DNA of 64,000 nucleotides, taken from assembly GCA_001602925.1 (NCBI GenBank), contig LUZT01000004.1, forward strand, positions 62,001 through 126,000. The letters are read 5' to 3'. Below, in pieces: positions 8,291-16,018 of this stretch; position 1 is the first letter of the stretch; the number at the start of each line of letters is the position of its first letter. A program made the position numbers and the translations under genes. The DNA comes from Chlorobiales bacterium Clorobi_01 (GTDB taxonomy: Bacteria > Bacteroidota > Chlorobiia > Chlorobiales > Chlorobiaceae). The notes under the pieces are model-generated. The model was not told where the DNA came from and did no database searches. It saw only the letters and a list, made by a program, of their open reading frames with translations.

Positions 8291-8989
8291 ATGATCAAAA
8301 CAATTCAATCCCGTCTCGAATCTCTCGCCGACGAACCAACGGCGGGGATTCTCCGTCGCTTTTTCAAGACCGGTCCCGGCGAGTATGGCGAGGGCGACCG
8401 GTTTCGCGGCATTCGTGTGCCGGTACTTCGCAAGCTTTGCCGGGAGTTCCGGCACGTGGGTGTCGAGGTGATTTCGGAGCTGCTCGACTCGCCGTGGCAC
8501 GAAGACCGGATGCTCGCGTTGCTGCTGCTCATCGAACGTTACCAGTCGTCAAGCGAAAGCGGCAGGGAAGCGCTGTACCACTTCTATTGTTCGCGAACCG
8601 ACCGGATCAACAACTGGGATCTGGTCGATGTCACCTGCCCGCACATCGTCGGTCGCCACCTTCACACCCGCGACCGCTCGCCACTCTACCGCTTCGTGGA
8701 ATCGTCCAACCTATGGGAACGCCGCATCGCCATCGTTTCGACCTTCCACTTCATCCGTGACAACGACTTTTCCGACACCATTGCCCTTGCCGAACGCCTG
8801 CTCGCCGACCCCGAAGAGTTGCTCCATAAAGCCACCGGCTGGATGCTCCGTGAAGTCGGCAAGCGCGACCAGCCGCTACTCGAAGCCTTCCTCGAAGAGT
8901 ACGCCACCGCCATGCCGCGCACGATGCTGCGGTACTCGATCGAGCGGTTGCCGGAGGAGGAGCGAAAGGGGTGGTTAAAGCGGAGTTGA
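8291..8989 (+). CDS. AlkD-like DNA alkylation repair protein
   Basis: 232 residues with the HEAT-like helical repeats of the AlkD/AlkC DNA glycosylase family. Typical pieces are 'RGIRVPVLRKLCREF', 'HEDRMLALLLLIERY', 'INNWDLVDVTCPHIVG' (the Trp-Asp segment that lines the DNA groove), 'LWERRIAIVST', 'LLHKATGWMLREVGKRD' and 'MPRTMLRYSIERL'. AlkD removes bulky cationic N3/N7-alkylpurines without base flipping. The protein is full length for the family. It follows the ABC-F gene closely; a second alkylation repair protein (Ogt type) is at 32795. Confidence 0.9.
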   Translation: MIKTIQSRLESLADEPTAGILRRFFKTGPGEYGEGDRFRGIRVPVLRKLCREFRHVGVEVISELLDSPWHEDRMLALLLLIERYQSSSESGREALYHFYCSRTDRINNWDLVDVTCPHIVGRHLHTRDRSPLYRFVESSNLWERRIAIVSTFHFIRDNDFSDTIALAERLLADPEELLHKATGWMLREVGKRDQPLLEAFLEEYATAMPRTMLRYSIERLPEEERKGWLKRS

Positions 8990-9068
8990 TCCTGGGAGCG
9001 CCATGCCTCAGCCTGGCAGTGGAGCCGAATGCTTCACGTTTTGAGTGGGCAGCCAAGAGGCTTCGGAA

Positions 9069-9163
9069 ATTGTGGACTGGGTAGACGTCGTGGACTTGGT
9101 GGAAAGGGAGAGGAGCAGACATGCATATCTGCCCCTGCAATTCTTCATTCAAAATTCATCATT
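9069..9163 (+). repeat. Composite intergenic repeat, copy 1
   Basis: Module one (9071-9105) is a degenerate 9-bp tandem of the form GTGGACnnn. About 35 bases on, module two (9139-9163) is an ATTC/AAATTCAT-type run. The same two modules recur in opposite orientation at 63066-63190. The right edge reaches the stop codon of the minus-strand peptidase gene. Confidence 0.5.
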
Positions 9164-11351
9164 GGGCGGCTCCGCCGGTCTGCCACAATCCGAAGCTCAG
9201 CATGTCGGCGAGCGATTCGAACTGCTTCGTCTTCGTGTCGCCGATGCCGTGGCCGGCTTTGTAATCCGTGAAGAAGAGCACCGGTTTGCCGGAGGTGGTG
9301 GCTTCCTGTAACCTTGCGGCGAATTTGGCGGGTTGCCAGGCGGGGACTCTCGGGTCGTTCATGCCTGCTGTGATAAGCACTGCGGGGTATTTCACGCCAT
9401 CGCGGAGGTGGTGGTAGGCATCCATTTCGAGGAGCGCTTTGCACTCGGCCGGGTTTTTCACCGTGCCGAATTCAGGGACGTTGACCGGGCCATTGGGGCT
9501 GAATTCGCCTCTCAGCGCGTTGAGCACGCCGACCTGCGGCATGGCGGCGGCGAAGAGGTCGGGGCGCTCGGTCATGGCGCGTCCGATGAGGATGCCGCCT
9601 GCGCTAGCCGAGTTGATGGCGATATGTTCGGGCGAGGTATAGCCCTCATGAATCAGGTATTCGGCACAGGCGATGAGGTCTTTCCATGTGTTCGGCTTGG
9701 CCGATTTCATGCCAGCCTTGTGCCAGGCGTCGCCCAGCTCTCCGCCGCCGCGCACGTGGGCCACGGCGAGGATGCCGCCCTTGTCGGTCCAGAGCAGGAA
9801 AGAGGGGCTGAAGAACGGGGTCATCGAGTTGCCATACGCGCCGTAACCGTAGATCAGCACGGGGATTTTGCCGTTTTTGGTCATGCCGTGATTATAGATC
9901 AGCGACAACGGCACCTTGACGCCGTCATGCGAGGTCGCCATCACCTCCTTGACTTCGAGGTTGTCGTACTCGGGGTAGCTCGCCTTCGACGAGAGCGTTT
10001 CGTCGGTGAAGCGCTTCTTCTCTGCATCGTAACGGTAGCGGCGATAGTCGTGGTTCCAGCTGCCCATGACCGCCCACAGTTCAGGCCTGTCGAATCCCTT
10101 CGAACCGATCGACATTGTGCCTGCCTCGAATGGGGTTTCGATCTTCTCTGGGTGTCTGCTGTCGTAGTCTTGATGGTACAACTCCTCCCGGACGCCATTA
10201 AAGGATTCATTGTAAAAAATACCCTTGCTCGTCAGCGCGAGGCCCGACAGGGTCGCCTCCTGCGGCTCAGGAATGACTGTTTCGGCGGTTGCCAGATCGG
10301 GCCGGTCGAGAGAGGTTTTCACCACCTTGAAGCGAGGCGCGTTTTTCGGGGTGAAAACGTAGAGGTCGTGCTTCGTCGCGGCGAAATCGTAGACATCGTC
10401 TTCAGGGCGGAAGAGCGTTTTCCAGGGGATGGTTTTTTCGTTCCAGAACCTGGCAGGAGCATACCATGCGGTGACTCTGGGATCGACGCTGCCGACGAAG
10501 GCGAAAATTTTCTCGCTTTTCCGGTCGTATATGACCGACGGAATGTCCTCCGGCTTGATGGGCAGGGCGGGATTGTGGGTGCGTGAAAAGATTTCGCGGT
10601 CGGTCGATGGATCGGTGCCAACCACGTGCAGCAACACCTTGCTGTCGAGCTCACGTGCTTTGTCGTGCAGATCGGCGGTGTTCATCCGGTTGTAGAAAAA
10701 CGACTTGCCGTCTGGAATCCACGACGGCGAAGCGAACCAGCAGCGGTCAATCTTCTCGGGCCAGATGTGGCCGTCCCTGACGTCAATGATCAGCATGACG
10801 GAATTTTCCGAACCGTTCGGCGAGACGGTGACGATCACCTTTGAGGCGTCGATATTCGGTGTGACTTCGCTGATGACGAAGGTGCTGCCGCTTCCGTCCT
10901 TGTATGCTGTCGGATCGAAAAGCAATCGCTCCTGACCTTTGTATCCCTTGCGGGTGTAGAGTTTGCCGGTTTCGTCCACGGGCGTCTGCTTGAGGTAGAA
11001 GTAGTGGTCGTTATCCGTAATGGAAAGATTGAAAACCTTCTCTTTTCTGCGCTGATCGAACTCCTTCATCTTTTCGATGAGTTCGTTGCGGCCCGGAATG
11101 GAGTCGAGCACCTGGCGGGCGTGATCCGACTCGCGCCGGTACCAGGCGGCGACTTTCGGGTCTTTGAGATTTTCGAGCGGACGGTATGGGTCTGCGATGC
11201 GTTCGCCGCAGACGGTTTCGACGACATTGGCGGAAGGCGCATCCATGTTTGCCTTGTTATCTGCACGGGCAGGAATTGGCGTGGAAAACAGGAGGGCTGA
11301 GAGGCACAGGATGGCCGGGGTGTGCCCGGCGAGCATGGTTCTGTAATTCAT
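9159..11351 (-). CDS. Prolyl oligopeptidase family serine peptidase (S9A), secreted
   Basis: About 730 residues from ATG 11351 (a TTG at 11366 would add five). Residues 1-30 form a signal peptide ending ARA-D, so it acts in the periplasm. The N-terminal half is the beta-propeller that gates access to the active site (DPYRPLEN at the start is typical). The C-terminal alpha/beta hydrolase domain has 'LIYGYGAYG', the nucleophile in 'NSASAGGILIGRAM', Asp in 'GMNDPRVP' and His in 'KAGHG'. It cleaves short peptides after Pro. The usual nucleophile motif GGSNGG is written here as SASAGG, as in several S9A members. It stands alone, with no operon partner. Confidence 0.9.
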   Translation of the reverse strand: MNYRTMLAGHTPAILCLSALLFSTPIPARADNKANMDAPSANVVETVCGERIADPYRPLENLKDPKVAAWYRRESDHARQVLDSIPGRNELIEKMKEFDQRRKEKVFNLSITDNDHYFYLKQTPVDETGKLYTRKGYKGQERLLFDPTAYKDGSGSTFVISEVTPNIDASKVIVTVSPNGSENSVMLIIDVRDGHIWPEKIDRCWFASPSWIPDGKSFFYNRMNTADLHDKARELDSKVLLHVVGTDPSTDREIFSRTHNPALPIKPEDIPSVIYDRKSEKIFAFVGSVDPRVTAWYAPARFWNEKTIPWKTLFRPEDDVYDFAATKHDLYVFTPKNAPRFKVVKTSLDRPDLATAETVIPEPQEATLSGLALTSKGIFYNESFNGVREELYHQDYDSRHPEKIETPFEAGTMSIGSKGFDRPELWAVMGSWNHDYRRYRYDAEKKRFTDETLSSKASYPEYDNLEVKEVMATSHDGVKVPLSLIYNHGMTKNGKIPVLIYGYGAYGNSMTPFFSPSFLLWTDKGGILAVAHVRGGGELGDAWHKAGMKSAKPNTWKDLIACAEYLIHEGYTSPEHIAINSASAGGILIGRAMTERPDLFAAAMPQVGVLNALRGEFSPNGPVNVPEFGTVKNPAECKALLEMDAYHHLRDGVKYPAVLITAGMNDPRVPAWQPAKFAARLQEATTSGKPVLFFTDYKAGHGIGDTKTKQFESLADMLSFGLWQTGGAAQ

Positions 11352-11388
11352 GTATCGGTGTGTCAACAGTGTAGGTATCGGTTTCGAA

Positions 11389-11967
11389 TCAGTTGTGCAG
11401 TTTCTTCAGCAGGAATGCCATCGAGCGGCCGAGATCGCGCATGTTTTCCATGCCTTCGGTGTCGTTGACCACCTCGCTGCCGTCACGTCCACCGAAGCCG
11501 AGGTTCCAGTAGGTCGAACCGACCATGAACATCTGGCAGATCTGGAAGAGGTGGTTGATGCTGTCGTAGGCGTGAATGCCGCCGCCGCGCCGGAGCGAGA
11601 CCACGGAGGCCCCGACCTTGTGGCGGAACAGCTGGCCGTTGGTGCGCGACACGAAGCCGGAGCGGTCGATGAGCGCTTTCAGTTCGGGCGTGATGTCGGC
11701 GAAGTAGGTGGGTGAGCCGAGGATCATACCGTCCGCCTCGACCATCTTTGCGAAGATTTCATTGAACCGGTCACCTTTGGTCGAACACTGGCTGTTCTTG
11801 TTTTTGATGCAGGCGTAGCAGGCGCGGCATCCTTTGATATCGGTGCCGCCGACCTGGATCAGTTCGGTTTCGATTCCTTCCTCTTCGAGCACCTCGAAGA
11901 TGGTCTTGAGCATGATCGAGGTGTTGCCCGCCCGGCGTGGGCTGCCGTTGATGCCAATGACTTTCAT
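11389..11967 (-). CDS. Flavodoxin/NADPH-dependent FMN reductase family protein
   Basis: 192 residues. The N-terminus MKVIGINGSPRRAGNTS is the FMN phosphate-binding loop of the iron-sulfur flavoprotein/FMN reductase group. A Cys-rich segment 'GCRACYACIKNKNSQCS' (residues 47-63) matches the place where relatives carry a redox Cys pair or an Fe-S cluster; the spacing C-x2-C-x2-C-x7-C could hold a cluster. 'LGSPTYFADIT' and 'RRGGGIHAYDSI' follow. Substrate unknown. It precedes the peptidase gene on the same strand by 37 bases. Confidence 0.82.
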   Translation of the reverse strand: MKVIGINGSPRRAGNTSIMLKTIFEVLEEEGIETELIQVGGTDIKGCRACYACIKNKNSQCSTKGDRFNEIFAKMVEADGMILGSPTYFADITPELKALIDRSGFVSRTNGQLFRHKVGASVVSLRRGGGIHAYDSINHLFQICQMFMVGSTYWNLGFGGRDGSEVVNDTEGMENMRDLGRSMAFLLKKLHN

Positions 11968-12067
11968 GGTTTCGCGCTGTTCCGGATGGAGAATCGTCGT
12001 CCGGAGAGTTCAAAAAAATATAGCGGCAATATAAGCGATAAGTTCAGAGAAGTAACACCGGGGTGGT

Positions 12068-13123
12068 CTAAAGCGTTTGTGTGGTTGATTTCATCACGCT
12101 TCGGATTTTTTCGAGTACGGTCTCCATATCCTCTGGCAGGGGAGCGGTGAATGCGAGCGGTTCACCGGTGGTTGGCTGGCGAAATCGCAAGGTCTCGGCG
12201 TGCAGCGCCTGGCGGCCCATCAGCTCCAGCAGGTTGCGGGTGAACGGTTCGCTCTTGCTGAAGGGGAGCGTGCGAGGCGTCGCGCCGCCGTAGGTTTCGT
12301 CGCCGAGGATCGGATGGCCGAGGTGTTGCAGATGGACGCGAATCTGGTGGGTGCGGCCCGTGTGCAGCGTCATGTCCATCAGTGCGAAGTACGCGAGGTC
12401 TTCGACAACAAGGTAGTCCGTGATGGCGTGCTTGCCTTCAGCGCCCTCGAACGGGAAGTTGGCCATCACCTTGCGGTTTTTGTGCGACCGCCCGATGTTG
12501 GTCTTGATCGTGCCGGACGGCGGATTGGGCACGCCCCAGACGATGGCTTTATAGACCTTTTCGACCTGCCGCCGGGCGAACTGTGTGGCGAGCTTGTGCA
12601 GCGCCACCGGGTTTTTGGCGACGATGATGAGGCCCGACGTGTCCTTGTCGAGCCGGTGCACGATGCCGGGGCGCATCTCCGTCTTGTCGAGATCGTCCGC
12701 ATCCTTGCCGAGATGGTGCAGGATCGCGTTGGCCAGCGTGCCCGTCCAGTTGCCGAACGCCGGATGCACCACCATGCCGGCCTCCTTGTCGATCACCATC
12801 AGGTCGTCGTCCTCGTAAAGGATGCTGATCGGAATATCCTCCGGAGCGAGCTCCGGAGCGGGTGGACGCAGGAAGGTGATGTGGATGTGGTCGCACGACT
12901 TGATGCGGTAATTTGACTTGACCGGCTTGCCGTTGACCAGCACGCGCTGCTCCTCGATCGCCTCCTGCACCTTGTTGCGCGTGGCGTTTTCGACCTGCTG
13001 CGTGAGGTAGCGGTCGATGCGCATCGGCGTCTGCACCTTGCTGACCTGAAGGGTCATGGTTTTCGGTGCGGCTTCCGGCTGAAGCTCCTCCGGGGATTCG
13101 GTTTTTAGCGGCTCTTTTTGCAT
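12068..13123 (-). CDS. rluD: 23S rRNA pseudouridine synthase, RluD type
   Basis: 351 residues from ATG 13123; a longer frame to 13234 would run into the divergent gene. An unusual acidic Pro/Glu leader (about 30 residues) precedes an S4 RNA-binding domain (RIDRYLTQQVENATRNKVQ). The catalytic domain carries HRLDKDTSG with its catalytic Asp, 'VYKAIVWG', and 'TGRTHQIRVHL' with the conserved Arg/His. RluD makes pseudouridines in helix 69 of 23S rRNA. RluA/RluC relatives are similar, so the exact target uridines are not certain. It is divergent from lpdA, with 122 bases between the two starts. Confidence 0.88.
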   Translation of the reverse strand: MQKEPLKTESPEELQPEAAPKTMTLQVSKVQTPMRIDRYLTQQVENATRNKVQEAIEEQRVLVNGKPVKSNYRIKSCDHIHITFLRPPAPELAPEDIPISILYEDDDLMVIDKEAGMVVHPAFGNWTGTLANAILHHLGKDADDLDKTEMRPGIVHRLDKDTSGLIIVAKNPVALHKLATQFARRQVEKVYKAIVWGVPNPPSGTIKTNIGRSHKNRKVMANFPFEGAEGKHAITDYLVVEDLAYFALMDMTLHTGRTHQIRVHLQHLGHPILGDETYGGATPRTLPFSKSEPFTRNLLELMGRQALHAETLRFRQPTTGEPLAFTAPLPEDMETVLEKIRSVMKSTTQTL

Positions 13124-13245
13124 TTTGTGGCGGCTTCGGTCATGACTTGTGAAAGTTATTATAGTCAAAGAATCGTCTCGTGCAACCGTGAATGTCCATC
13201 GCCGCCGATTCAGGGCGTGATGCGCTTCACACAACCAGTTACGTT

Positions 13246-14655
13246 ATGCAGCAGGCAGATACTCCCGCAGCGCAATTCGATGTCGCCGTCATCGGTTCCG
13301 GCCCCGGCGGTTACGAGGCGGCCATTCACGCCGCGCGTTACGGCCTGAAGACCTGCATTGTCGAAAAGGCGGCGCTTGGCGGTGTCTGCGTCAACTGGGG
13401 CTGCATTCCGACCAAAGCGCTGCTCCGGAGCGCCGAGGTGTTCGATCTGGCAAAGAATCCCGCGACTTTTGGCGTCAATGTCGGCGACGTATCGTTCGAT
13501 CTCGCGCAGGCGGTCAAGCGCAGCCGGAATGTGGCGCTGAAAAGCTCGAAGGGCGTGGCGTATCTGCTCAAGAAGGCTGCTGTCGAGGTGTTGGCGGGCG
13601 AGGCGGTGCTGACCGGCGGCGCAGGCGTGATGGTCACCATGCCGGACGGCTCCGTGCGCATGCTCGAAGCGAAAAACATCATCGTTGCGACGGGATCGAC
13701 GCCGCGCGTGATTCCGGGGCTGGAGCCGGACGGCAAAAAGATCATCACCAGCCGCGAGGCGCTGATTCTGAAAGAGGTGCCGGAGTCGATGATCGTGGTC
13801 GGCGGTGGCGCGATTGGCGTCGAGATGGCCTGGTTCTACGCCAAGGCGGGGGCGAAGGTGACGATTGTCGAGCTGATGCCGCGCATTCTACCCGCCGAAG
13901 AGGCGGAGGTTTCGGAGGCGCTGAAGCGTTCGTTCGAGAAGGCGGGCATCGCGGTGTACTGTGGGGCGAAGCTCGACAATGTCGCCGTCAGCGAGTCCGG
14001 CGTATCCGCCGAACTGGTCGTCGAAGGCTCGTCGCCGCAGACGCTCAATGCGTCGTGCCTGCTTGTGGCTGTCGGCGTGACCGGAGCGATCGATGGACTC
14101 GGCCTCGATGCAGTGGGCGTCGAAACGGAGCGTGGATTCATTCGTACCGACGGTCAGTGCCGCACCTCCACGCCGGGTATCTACGCTATCGGCGACGTGC
14201 GTGGCGGGATGCTGCTGGCGCACAAGGCGTCGGCGGAGGCGGCGATTGCGGCTGAAGCCATCGCCGGAAAGTCTCCCGAGCCGCTGTCGGAGCCGCTGAT
14301 TCCTCGCTGCGTCTATGCCCAGCCATCGGTGGCGTCCGTCGGCCTGACCGAGGAGGCTGCGATCAAGGCCGGGCATGAGGTTGTGGTTGGTCGCTCGCAG
14401 TTCGCCGCATCGGGTAAAGCCAACGCTTATGGGCAGCTTGAAGGGTTCGTCAAACTGGTGTTCGACGCTGCAACAGGGCAGATGCTTGGTGGCCACCTCA
14501 TCGGCCACGACGCGGTGGAGCTGATTGGCGAACTGGGACTGGCGTGCCGCTATGGCGTGCCGGCGGAAGGCCTCGTGAATACGGTTCACGCCCATCCGAC
14601 CCTGTCGGAAACGGTCAGGGAGGCGGCGTTCGATGCACTTCAAAGCATGGGGTAA
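13246..14655 (+). CDS. lpdA: Dihydrolipoyl dehydrogenase
   Basis: 469 residues from ATG 13246; the frame is open upstream to 13192 but that part overlaps the divergent promoter zone. FAD-binding GSGPGGYEAA is at residues 17-26, the redox disulfide is in GGVCVNWGCIP (Cys48, Cys53), the NAD-binding Rossmann is GGGAIGVEMA, the second FAD motif 'TPGIYAIGDV', and the C-terminal dimer interface supplies the base in HAHPTLSE. This is the E3 enzyme that reoxidises lipoyl groups of 2-oxoacid dehydrogenases or the glycine cleavage system. It lies directly upstream of the chelatase genes but about 180 bases away, so co-transcription is unproven. Confidence 0.92.
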   Translation: MQQADTPAAQFDVAVIGSGPGGYEAAIHAARYGLKTCIVEKAALGGVCVNWGCIPTKALLRSAEVFDLAKNPATFGVNVGDVSFDLAQAVKRSRNVALKSSKGVAYLLKKAAVEVLAGEAVLTGGAGVMVTMPDGSVRMLEAKNIIVATGSTPRVIPGLEPDGKKIITSREALILKEVPESMIVVGGGAIGVEMAWFYAKAGAKVTIVELMPRILPAEEAEVSEALKRSFEKAGIAVYCGAKLDNVAVSESGVSAELVVEGSSPQTLNASCLLVAVGVTGAIDGLGLDAVGVETERGFIRTDGQCRTSTPGIYAIGDVRGGMLLAHKASAEAAIAAEAIAGKSPEPLSEPLIPRCVYAQPSVASVGLTEEAAIKAGHEVVVGRSQFAASGKANAYGQLEGFVKLVFDAATGQMLGGHLIGHDAVELIGELGLACRYGVPAEGLVNTVHAHPTLSETVREAAFDALQSMG

Positions 14656-14678
14656 AACCCGGTTTTCTGTGAGTTTTT

Positions 14679-14688
14679 TATCGCGTCA
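14679..14688 (+). promoter_or_regulatory. Decamer TATCGCGTCA upstream of bchI
   Basis: The same ten bases occur at 18009-18018. They sit 152 bases before the bchI start and 143 bases before the bchH start, on the same strand in both cases. A regulatory role is inference only. Confidence 0.3.
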
Positions 14689-14839
14689 CATTCGTGAAAA
14701 GCGTTTGTTATCTCTATGCTAAAAGCATAAATTCAGAGTTTATTATTTGATTTTCGTCTTTCGTCTTAACCAAGCAAGCCCTGCCGGGAAAACCGTGATC
14801 GGCGAAGCCCCGGGTCGGGTACTAACCAACCAATCGACT

Positions 14840-16018
14840 ATGACCCAGACTGCCAAAGCCGCAAAAAAAACCACTTCAGCCAAGGCATCGGCCGCCAAGG
14901 AAGCCAAGGTAAAGGCAACTGCAGAAGAAAAGGCTGTGACTGAAGTCAAGAAGCCGGCTGCAAAAAAGAAAAGTGCCCTGGCCTTCCCCTTCACTGCCAT
15001 TGTCGGACAGGAGGAGATGAAGCTCAGTCTGATTCTCAATATCATCGATCCGAGAATCGGCGGCGTTCTGGTCATGGGTCATCGCGGTACCGGCAAGAGC
15101 ACGACCGTTCGCGCGCTCGCCGAGGTGCTTCCGCTCATTCCGCGCGTCAAGGGTGATATCTACAACCGCACTGTCGAGCAGTACATCGAGATGGAGGCTG
15201 CCGGAAAAGGCGCTCCGGCCATCAAACCCGAGGATGTCAAGACCGAAATGATTCCCGTGCCGGTCGTTGACCTTCCGCTCGGCGCTACCGAAGACCGCGT
15301 TTGCGGAACCATCGATATTGAAAAGGCGCTTACCAGCGGCGTCAAGGCTTTCGAGCCTGGTCTGCTTGCCCAGTCCAACCGCGGCTTCCTCTACATCGAC
15401 GAGGTCAACCTTCTCGATGACCACCTGGTTGACGTGCTGCTCGACGTGGCCGCCAGTGGCAAGAACGTGGTTGAACGCGAAGGTATCAGCATCCGCCACC
15501 CCGCGCGCTTTGTGCTGGTCGGTTCCGGCAACCCGGAAGAGGGGGAGCTTCGTCCGCAGCTTCTCGACCGTTTCGGTCTCCACGCCCGCATCATCACCAT
15601 CAACGACGTCGCCAAGAGGGTGCAGATCGTCAAGCTCCGCCGCGAGTATGATGAGGATCCGGAAGCCTTCATGAAGAAGGTCTCCCGTGAGCAGCAGAAA
15701 CTCCAGAAAAAGATCGTCGCCGCCCAGCAGCTTCTTCCGCAGGTTACGATGGACGACGCGGTGCTCACCGACATTGCGAAGCTTTGCATGAACCTCGGTA
15801 TCGACGGTCACCGCGGCGAGCTGACCATCACCCGTACCGCCCACGCCTATGCCGCCTGGGAGGGTGACAAGGAGGTGACCATGAAGCACGTTCGCGAAAT
15901 CGCCGGTCTCTGCCTTCGCCACCGCCTCCGCAAGGATCCGCTCGAAACCGTCGATGCGGGCGAGAAGATCGATCGCGAACTCGCAAAAGTACTGGGAGAG
16001 GCCGAAGCAGCAGCATGA
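14840..16018 (+). CDS. bchI: Magnesium chelatase subunit I
   Basis: 392 residues from ATG 14840. The first ~48 residues are a Lys/Ala-rich low-complexity extension; the AAA+ ATPase starts at 'FPFTAIVGQEEMK'. Walker A is GHRGTGKS (80-87), Walker B in 'GFLYIDEVNLLDD' (about 182-194), sensor in 'LVGSGNPEEGELRPQLLDRF' (shortened reading), and the C-terminal helical lid 'TRTAHAYAAWEG'. BchI forms hexameric rings with BchD and drives Mg insertion into protoporphyrin IX by the H subunit, the first committed step of (bacterio)chlorophyll synthesis. It overlaps bchD by four bases (ATGA), so translation is coupled. Upstream, 14717-14731 can fold into a small hairpin. Confidence 0.95.
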   Translation: MTQTAKAAKKTTSAKASAAKEAKVKATAEEKAVTEVKKPAAKKKSALAFPFTAIVGQEEMKLSLILNIIDPRIGGVLVMGHRGTGKSTTVRALAEVLPLIPRVKGDIYNRTVEQYIEMEAAGKGAPAIKPEDVKTEMIPVPVVDLPLGATEDRVCGTIDIEKALTSGVKAFEPGLLAQSNRGFLYIDEVNLLDDHLVDVLLDVAASGKNVVEREGISIRHPARFVLVGSGNPEEGELRPQLLDRFGLHARIITINDVAKRVQIVKLRREYDEDPEAFMKKVSREQQKLQKKIVAAQQLLPQVTMDDAVLTDIAKLCMNLGIDGHRGELTITRTAHAYAAWEGDKEVTMKHVREIAGLCLRHRLRKDPLETVDAGEKIDRELAKVLGEAEAAA

